A stretch of DNA of 7,605 nucleotides from Gemmatimonadota bacterium (GTDB taxonomy: Bacteria; Gemmatimonadota; Gemmatimonadetes; JACCXV01; JAHWKZ01): the NCBI GenBank assembly GCA_019347645.1, contig JAHWKZ010000069.1:1-7605 (forward strand), written 5' to 3'. Below the pieces are notes generated by a model. It did no database searches. It was given only the letters and a program-made list of their open reading frames with translations, and had not been told where the DNA came from. This document shows, one piece after another, positions 1-5,151 of this stretch (within the stretch, counting starts at the first letter, position 1; each line of letters starts with the position of its first letter). Both the position numbers and the translations under genes were made by a program.

Positions 1-2
1 AC

Positions 3-653
3 TTCGACGTCGTCGGCTCGTGGGGCCACCACTACGTCTCGGTCAACCTGCCGGCGATCGAGCCCCGGGGCGAGAGCCGGAACCACGGCTGGATCGGCCG
101 CCAGCTCGCCCGCCGGCTGGATCTGCCCGTCTACGAGGACGAGGAGATCCTGGCCGAGATCCTGCCCGAGGGCGTGACGCTGGAGGAGTTGAAGGAGAAG
201 GGGTGGTGGAAGGACGTCCGGGAGAAGCGGCTCGGCACCGTGCGGCTCGACTTCGACGTCACGCTCCCGGCCGAGGCGCCCGAGGCGTGGCCGCTGACCC
301 TGATCTCGCCCAAGTCCCACCACACGCTGAACTCCACCTTCATGAACATGGACCGCCATCGCCGCGCCGAGGGCCGGCCGACGCTCGAGATCCATCCCGG
401 GGACGCGAAGCCCCGCGCGATCGCCGACGGCGCGGCGGTCCGGATCTTCAACGAGCGGGGCCAGATCCGGGGCTGGGCCTCCGTCACCCAGGACGTCCAC
501 CCCGGCCTGGTGTCCCTGCCCGGCCGGTGGTGGTTCGACGGGGAGAACGGCGGGTCGGCGGTGGTCAACGTACTCACCCCCCACCGCTTCGCCGGCGAGC
601 GGCAGACGCCCGTCTACAACGAGTGCTTCGTGGAGGTGGCGCCCGCCGAGTGA
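3..653 (+). CDS. Molybdopterin-dependent oxidoreductase, C-terminal part (partial at left edge)
   Basis: The reading frame is open from the left edge to TGA 651-653, giving 216 residues, so the start and the catalytic N-terminal domains lie outside. The visible part matches the C-terminus of DMSO reductase superfamily enzymes, which bind a bis-MGD molybdenum cofactor and carry out two-electron redox reactions. The molydopterin dinucleotide-binding domain spans roughly residues 95-213. Landmarks are LISPKSHHTLNSTFMNM (near 100-116), the LEIHPGDAKPRAIADGAAVRI segment split around residues 130-148, the VHPGLVSLPGRWW turn and the closing NVLTPHR...TPVYNECFVEV. The segment before it, with NHGWIGRQLARRLDLP, is typical of the region joining domain III to the cofactor-binding cap. 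Iron-sulfur ligands and the Mo ligand are not in view, so the substrate (formate, nitrate, thiosulfate or other) cannot be assigned. The gene is followed after 37 bp by a glycosyltransferase on the same strand. Confidence 0.9.
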   Translation, partial: FDVVGSWGHHYVSVNLPAIEPRGESRNHGWIGRQLARRLDLPVYEDEEILAEILPEGVTLEELKEKGWWKDVREKRLGTVRLDFDVTLPAEAPEAWPLTLISPKSHHTLNSTFMNMDRHRRAEGRPTLEIHPGDAKPRAIADGAAVRIFNERGQIRGWASVTQDVHPGLVSLPGRWWFDGENGGSAVVNVLTPHRFAGERQTPVYNECFVEVAPAE

Positions 654-690
654 GGCGTCCCGCGCGACCTCTTCCCCGTACCGAGGCCGC

Positions 691-1581
691 GTGAGCGCCG
701 GGGTCCCCGCGGTCTCGGTGATCGTGCCCTTCCTGGACGCCCGCCCCTACCTGGCCCGGTCCGTTGACAGCCTGCTCGACCAGTCGCTGCCCCGGAATGC
801 CTACGAGCTCCTGTTCGTCGACAACGGCTCGACCGACGGCGGCGAGGCCCTCGTGGCGGCCCGTCCGGGCGTCCGGCTGCTCCGGGAGGAGAAGCGGGGC
901 GCCTACGCGGCGCGCAACCGCGGAGTGGCGGAGGCGAGCGGGGAGATCCTCGCCTTCACCGATCCGGACTGCGAGGCGGAGAGGGAGTGGCTCGAGCGGA
1001 TCGCGGCCGCCATCGGCGAGCCCGGCGTCGGGATCGTGATCGGCCATCGCCTCGCTGCGGCCGAGGACGGCCTGCTGGACCTGGTCATGGCCTACGAGTC
1101 GCAGAAGGCGGCGTACGTGATCCGCCGCGGGGACGACGAGGTCCTGTTCGGCCACACCAACAACATGGCCGTGCGCCGAGGGGTCATGGAGGCCGTCGGG
1201 CCGTTCCTGGAGATCGATCGCGGCGGGGACACCGTCCTGGTGCACCGGGCGGTCGCGACGTACGGGCGCGGCATCCTGCGCTACCACCCGGAGATCCGAG
1301 TGCGCCACCTCGAGATGACCGGCCTCGCGCGCTACTACGGCAAGAGCGGCACCTACGGCCGGAGCAACGAGCGGCTGCGCGAGCTGGTCCCGTTCCGGCC
1401 GCTCACCACGCGCGAGCGGTGGGGGGTCTTCCGGAGCACCCTGCGGGAGCGGGGGTGGTCGCCGCTCCGGGGCGCGACGCTGCTCGCCGTGCTGGCGGTG
1501 GGGATGCTCGGCTACGAGGGGAGTCGCCTCCTCGCCCGGATCCGCGGGTGGACCGGCGGGCGGCGAATCGTCCGCGGGTAG
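691..1581 (+). CDS. Family 2 glycosyltransferase with C-terminal membrane helix
   Basis: This 296-residue protein has a GT-A fold signature and probably transfers a sugar from a nucleotide-sugar donor to a lipid- or membrane-linked acceptor on the cytoplasmic face. Seen in the sequence: the first strand SVIVPFLDARPYL (9-21), DNGSTD (44-49), RGAYAARNRG (69-78), the DxD metal/donor motif in FTDPDC (D91, D93), GHTNNMAVRR (154-163) and a GGD motif ending at D180, the usual place for the catalytic base. Residues 261-280 form a hydrophobic helix (GATLLAVLAVGMLGYEG), followed by basic residues. The GTG start is chosen because GT2 proteins usually begin only a few residues before the first strand. 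GAGG at 683-686 is a weak, close ribosome site. The gene lies 37 bp after the oxidoreductase, so co-transcription is possible. Donor and acceptor cannot be deduced. Confidence 0.92.
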   Translation: MSAGVPAVSVIVPFLDARPYLARSVDSLLDQSLPRNAYELLFVDNGSTDGGEALVAARPGVRLLREEKRGAYAARNRGVAEASGEILAFTDPDCEAEREWLERIAAAIGEPGVGIVIGHRLAAAEDGLLDLVMAYESQKAAYVIRRGDDEVLFGHTNNMAVRRGVMEAVGPFLEIDRGGDTVLVHRAVATYGRGILRYHPEIRVRHLEMTGLARYYGKSGTYGRSNERLRELVPFRPLTTRERWGVFRSTLRERGWSPLRGATLLAVLAVGMLGYEGSRLLARIRGWTGGRRIVRG

Positions 1582-1592
1582 CGGTGCCCCCG

Positions 1593-1610
1593 GGTCCGAA
1601 GCCCCGGACC
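1593..1610 (+). terminator. Weak candidate hairpin after the glycosyltransferase gene
   Basis: A 6-bp perfect stem (GGTCCG at 1593-1598 pairing with CGGACC at 1605-1610) with a 6-nt loop lies 11 bp after the stop codon. There is no T-tract, so intrinsic termination is uncertain. In GC-rich genomes such stems also arise by chance. Confidence 0.3.
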
Positions 1611-1639
1611 GGTCGCCAGCGCGGCCCACCCGGATCGTC

Positions 1640-1651
1640 TAGGTTGGGGTC
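1640..1651 (+). promoter_or_regulatory. Candidate -10 element for leaderless transcription of the first cyclase gene
   Basis: TAGGTT (1640-1645) fits the TAnnnT pattern of high-GC sigma-70-type promoters and ends exactly 6 nt before GTG 1652. That would place the transcription start on the first base of the start codon. No Shine-Dalgarno-like sequence at a proper distance and no good -35 are visible. The TAG at 1640-1642 is also an in-frame stop, so translation cannot begin upstream of GTG 1652. Confidence 0.4.
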
Positions 1652-3862
1652 GTGTCCCGTCGACTCGCGACCGTGCTGTTCACCGACATCGTCGGTTCGA
1701 CCGCCCGCCTCTCCGAGATGGGCGACGAGGCGTGGACGGGCCTGCTACGGCGCCACCACGCGATCCTCGGCGCCGAGATCGAGCACTTCGGCGGCCGCGA
1801 GGTGAAGTCGACGGGCGACGGGATCCTGGCGGTCTTCGGCGCCCCGGCCCAGGCGGTCCGGTGCGCGGTGGCGATCCGGGACGCGCTCCAGACCCTGGGG
1901 CTGGAGATCCGGGCCGGGATCCACACGGGCGAGATCGAGGAGGACGCCAACGACGTGGGCGGCGTGGCGGTCCACGTCGCCGCGCGGGTCCTCGATCTGG
2001 CCGACCCGGGGGAGATCCTGGTCTCTCGGACCGTCAAGGACGTGATCGGCGGCGCGAACATCCGGCTCGTCCGGCGGCGGGCCCACCGGCTCGAGGGGAT
2101 CGAGGGGGAGTGGCGGCTGTACGCGGTCGCGAGCGAGCCGGTGGAGGAAAGGCCCCGGGACCTCCCCGGGCCCGTCGATCGTCTGACGGCGTGGCTGTCG
2201 ACCCGCCGGGGGCGGGCGATCGGGATCGCGGCGCTGGTCGTCCTCGTCCTGATCGCCGCGTTCGCCGTCCGGGGCCTGGTTCGGCCCGGCGGTGCCACGG
2301 CGAGCGGCTACGACGCGGTCGCGGTCCTCCCGTTCGACAACCTGTCGCCCGATCGGGACGACGAGTACTTCAGCGACGGGATGACCGAGGACATCATCAC
2401 CCGGCTCTCCAAGCTGGGGGCCTTCGACGTCATCTCGCGGACCTCGGTGATGCGGTACAAGGACACCGACAGCCCGCTCCGGGAGATTGCCCGGGAGCTC
2501 GGGGTCGACGCGATCGTGGAGGGAAGCGTCCGCCGGGCGGGAGACCGGGTCCGCGTCACCGCGAAGCTCGTCGACGGCCGGACCGACACCCAATTGTGGG
2601 CCGAGACGTACGATCGTGACCTGGCCGACGTGTTCGCCGTCCAGAGCGACATCGCCGGCCGGGTTGCCGGCTCGCTCCAGGCCACGCTCGAGCCCGGCGA
2701 TCGTGAGCGCCTGACGCGCTCGCCGACCGACGACCTGAGGGCCTACGACTTCTATCTGAAGGCGCGCCAGGATTACGGGGAGTACACCGCCGCGGCCAAC
2801 GAGCGCGCGATCACGCTGTTCCGCCGCGCGATCGAACTCGACCCGGGATTCGCCGAGGCGTGGGCGGGGCTGGCCGACGCGTACGCCCAGGAGGCCTTGC
2901 TGTTCGCTCCCGAGGCGGCGCCGGCCCTGACGGATTCGGCGATGTCCGCCGCCGAGCGGGCGATCCGGATCGATCCCGAGATCGCCGAGGGACACAAGGC
3001 GCGGGGGCTCGTCCTCTTCATGCGTGGGCGGGTGGAGGACGCCCTCGAGGCCACCCGCAAGGCGGCGGAGCTCAATCAGAGCTACCAGCCGGCCGTCCAC
3101 AACGTGGGCACCATCCTGCTCTTCATGGGCCGTCTCGACGAGGGCGTCCGATGGCTGGAGCGATCCCGCGAGCTGGATCCCCTGAACGTGAACACCCCCA
3201 TAACGCTGGCGGGGGCGTTCCGCAGGCTCGAGGACGACGTCCGGGTGGACGCGTATCTGTCCCGGGCCGAGGCGATGCACCCGGGCCACTCCGCCGTCGC
3301 CGCGGGGCGAATCGTGGCCGAGCTCGTGCGGGGGGAAACCGATCGCGCGATGGAGATCGCGGAGGAGGTCGACATGGCGACCGCGTCGATCGGGCTGCGG
3401 TTCATCGTCGGCGAGACACGGCTGATGGCCGGCGATCTCGAGGGGGCCCGGCGCGCGCTGGAGCCCCTTGAGACGGTCAGTCAGAGGGAGGCCGCGGGGA
3501 CCCCGGTGAGCGGCCCCGCGACCCTGGCCCTCGTGCTGCAGAGGTCGGGCGAGGCCGCGCGCGCCGCCGAGCTGCTCGATCGGCTGGAGTCGGACCTGGA
3601 ATCGCGGCTGGCCGCCGGTGACCAGACCTCGCTGTCACGCTACCGGATGAGCCGCGTCCTGGCCCTCCAGGGGGAGGACGACCGGGCGGTCGAGTGGTTC
3701 CGACGGGCGGTCGAAGCCGGCTTCCGGGACGCGCGCTGGGCCCGACGGGACCCCGCCCTCGAGTCCCTGCGAGGCCAGCCGGAGTTCGAGGGTACCCTGA
3801 CGGAGCTCGACGCGCTGGTCGACGCGATGCGCCGCCGGGTGGACGAGGCCCGCGAGTCGTAG
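1652..3862 (+). CDS. Membrane-anchored class III adenylate cyclase with TolB-N-like and TPR domains
   Basis: A 736-residue protein predicted to make cyclic AMP from ATP. The cyclase domain covers about residues 5-159. Metal-binding Asp are D12 (FTDIVGST) and D56 (STGDG). K52 and D101 occupy the adenine-recognition positions. H108 replaces the usual transition-state Asn, and R112 is kept. Residues about 189-209 form one membrane helix after a basic STRRGR stretch, so the cyclase should be cytoplasmic. A TolB N-terminal/FlgO-like domain follows at about 221-355 (VAVLPFDNLS, YFSDGMTEDI, VISRTSVMRYK, GVDAIVEGSVRR, QLWAETYDRDL). About 371-720 holds some seven or eight TPR-like helical pairs such as AITLFRRAIELDP. 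The C-terminus has the DPALESLRGQPEF-type ending common in TPR cyclases. GTG is the first possible start after an in-frame TAG 12 bp upstream. The protein is paralogous to the 5152-7605 product. The signal sensed is unknown. Confidence 0.9.
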   Translation: MSRRLATVLFTDIVGSTARLSEMGDEAWTGLLRRHHAILGAEIEHFGGREVKSTGDGILAVFGAPAQAVRCAVAIRDALQTLGLEIRAGIHTGEIEEDANDVGGVAVHVAARVLDLADPGEILVSRTVKDVIGGANIRLVRRRAHRLEGIEGEWRLYAVASEPVEERPRDLPGPVDRLTAWLSTRRGRAIGIAALVVLVLIAAFAVRGLVRPGGATASGYDAVAVLPFDNLSPDRDDEYFSDGMTEDIITRLSKLGAFDVISRTSVMRYKDTDSPLREIARELGVDAIVEGSVRRAGDRVRVTAKLVDGRTDTQLWAETYDRDLADVFAVQSDIAGRVAGSLQATLEPGDRERLTRSPTDDLRAYDFYLKARQDYGEYTAAANERAITLFRRAIELDPGFAEAWAGLADAYAQEALLFAPEAAPALTDSAMSAAERAIRIDPEIAEGHKARGLVLFMRGRVEDALEATRKAAELNQSYQPAVHNVGTILLFMGRLDEGVRWLERSRELDPLNVNTPITLAGAFRRLEDDVRVDAYLSRAEAMHPGHSAVAAGRIVAELVRGETDRAMEIAEEVDMATASIGLRFIVGETRLMAGDLEGARRALEPLETVSQREAAGTPVSGPATLALVLQRSGEAARAAELLDRLESDLESRLAAGDQTSLSRYRMSRVLALQGEDDRAVEWFRRAVEAGFRDARWARRDPALESLRGQPEFEGTLTELDALVDAMRRRVDEARES

Positions 3863-3893
3863 TCGACTCGACGCGCCCCGGTCGACCCGAGTC
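3853..3893. terminator. Overlapping hairpins in the convergent gap, candidate bidirectional terminator
   Basis: CGAGTCG (3853-3859) and CGACTCG (3864-3870) form a perfect 7-bp stem whose 4-nt loop contains most of the stop codon of the upstream gene. GACTCG (3865-3870) can instead pair with CGAGTC (3888-3893), which overlaps the stop codon of the opposing gene, leaving a 17-nt loop. The two pairings exclude each other. GTCGAC also occurs twice (3862-3867 and 3881-3886). There is no clear T-tract on either strand. A termination role is inferred from position between two converging genes. Confidence 0.4.
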
Positions 3894-5073
3894 AGTTCTT
3901 CCGCGAGCGGCCCCGGGTCCGTGGCGGCGGAAACCGGGCGCGGAGCCCTTTCGCTTTGACCTGGAAGAGCGCTTCGGGCTCCGCGAGCCCGTCGAGCCGA
4001 TGCCGTCCGAGGTCGCGGAAGCGGATCCCGGCGGCCACGGGTCTCTCGACGGCCGCCCGCGTCGCGCCCGACACCAGGATCTGACCGCCGTGACCCGCCG
4101 CGCAGACGCGGGCCGCGGTGTGGACGGCCAGGCCGATGTACCCGACGTCGGTGAGGGTCGGCCGGCCGCTATGGATCCCGATGCGGACCCGCACGTCTAG
4201 ATCGTGCGGCCAGGGCCGCCGGTGGAGCTCGCGCTGCATCGTCGCGGCCGCCACGACCGCGTCGATGGCGCGCTCGAAGACCGCGAAGAACTCGTCGGCG
4301 CGGACATCGATCTCGCGGCCTCCGGCTCGGGAGACCGCGGCCCGCAGGACGACGCGGACGTCGTTCAGCAGGTCGCGGTAGCCGTCTCCCATCCGGCGGA
4401 GGAGGGCGGTCGAGCCTTCGATGTCCGTCATCAGGAGCGTCAGGAATCCGGTCGGGAGCGCCGCGGCATCGGCCGCCGTCGCCTTCGCCACCTCACCGTA
4501 CGCGCGGTCGTGCCGGACCACGAAGCGGACGGCGGCCAGCACCGACTCCGCGAGCTTCGGATCGTCGAGCACCGCGGGGTCGTGGACGATCGCGGTCGTG
4601 GGGCGCCCGTGATGCTCGAGGTAGGTCACGGCGGGGGACTCCCCTTCCGCCGGGAGCCGAACTGGCTTGCCGTACGCGTCCAGATAGGCTCCCGAAGCGG
4701 CCGACCAGTGCAGCACCTGGAGCGTCGGATCACGAAGCACGCTCCGCAACCGCTCCTCCAGCTCACCGGGCGCTCCGGCCCGCCCCAGCTCGATCACCAG
4801 GCGGCCGGCCGCCGCGTGCGTCCGCTCCGTCTCGATCTGGCCGGTCATGAAGCCGATCGGGACGATCCCGTATTTCTTGGCCGCTTTCAGGAGCCGGTTC
4901 CGAGCGCGCTCCCGCGCGGCGTCGTCCTCGAACTTGACCTGATTGAACCGGGCGAGGGCGTTGCGCACGTGAGACTCGTCGTGGATCGGCAGCCGGCGCT
5001 TGCCACGGGAGTCGACGTAGGCGAAGGCGCTGTTCGGGAGTCGGCCTCGCTCGCGGGTGTCGAGCTTCGCCAT
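3892..5073 (-). CDS. DUF6582-like / sensor segment / degenerate class III cyclase fusion protein
   Basis: A 393-residue soluble protein with three parts and no membrane segment. Residues 1-73 resemble the DUF6582-type module (KLDTRERGRLPNSAFAY, RRLPIHDESHVRNALARFNQ, LLKAAKKYGI), of unknown function. Residues about 101-196 resemble the segment that precedes the phospho-acceptor helices in actinobacterial sensor histidine kinases (LEERLRSVLRDPTLQVLHW, GRPTTAIVHDPAVLDDP, SVLAAVRFVVRHDR), but no kinase domain follows. Residues about 209-380 are a class III cyclase-like domain. Both metal Asp are present (D217 in MTDIEGST, D260 in RADEFF). The adenine-recognition Lys position is D256, the Asp position is G311, the transition-state Asn position is H318, and R322 is kept. 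Activity, or at least ATP specificity, is therefore doubtful. ATG 5073 is the earliest standard start in this frame after a stop at 5134-5136. A promoter fits immediately upstream. The gene lies 78 bp after another cyclase gene on the same strand. Confidence 0.88.
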   Translation of the reverse strand: MAKLDTRERGRLPNSAFAYVDSRGKRRLPIHDESHVRNALARFNQVKFEDDAARERARNRLLKAAKKYGIVPIGFMTGQIETERTHAAAGRLVIELGRAGAPGELEERLRSVLRDPTLQVLHWSAASGAYLDAYGKPVRLPAEGESPAVTYLEHHGRPTTAIVHDPAVLDDPKLAESVLAAVRFVVRHDRAYGEVAKATAADAAALPTGFLTLLMTDIEGSTALLRRMGDGYRDLLNDVRVVLRAAVSRAGGREIDVRADEFFAVFERAIDAVVAAATMQRELHRRPWPHDLDVRVRIGIHSGRPTLTDVGYIGLAVHTAARVCAAGHGGQILVSGATRAAVERPVAAGIRFRDLGRHRLDGLAEPEALFQVKAKGLRARFPPPRTRGRSRKN

Positions 5074-5079
5074 GCGCCA

Positions 5080-5108
5080 AGGATACGTACCCCGCGACGG
5101 CGTGTCAG
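5080..5108 (-). promoter_or_regulatory. Candidate promoter for the DUF6582-cyclase gene, leaderless
   Basis: On the minus strand, CTGACA (5103-5108) is a 5/6 match to the -35 consensus and TATCCT (5080-5085) a 4/6 match to the -10 consensus, with a 17-bp spacer. The -10 hexamer ends 6 nt before the ATG, so transcription would begin at the start codon. This agrees with the lack of a Shine-Dalgarno sequence. It suggests the gene can be expressed independently of the upstream cyclase gene. Confidence 0.5.
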
Positions 5109-5151
5109 CCAGCCTAGGCCCGAAGGACGGTCGTCAGGGCGCGGCGGGTCC

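Noticed and set aside
679..684. TACCGA as a leaderless -10 element for the glycosyltransferase gene, at the same 6-nt spacing.
   Set aside because: The important final T is missing, and the gene follows the oxidoreductase by only 37 bp, so read-through is more likely.
574..1629. A 351-codon open frame on the minus strand, opposite the glycosyltransferase gene.
   Set aside because: It has no domain, and the plus-strand frame carries all the expected GT2 motifs.
1745..3289. A 514-codon open frame on the minus strand, opposite the first TPR cyclase gene.
   Set aside because: Low-complexity Arg/Gly/Pro/Val-rich translation without motifs. The opposite strand encodes an intact cyclase-TPR protein.
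5074..5151. A terminator between the two minus-strand cyclase genes.
   Set aside because: Only 4-bp stems and a short GCCTAGGC palindrome are visible, with no T-tract. Nothing convincing.
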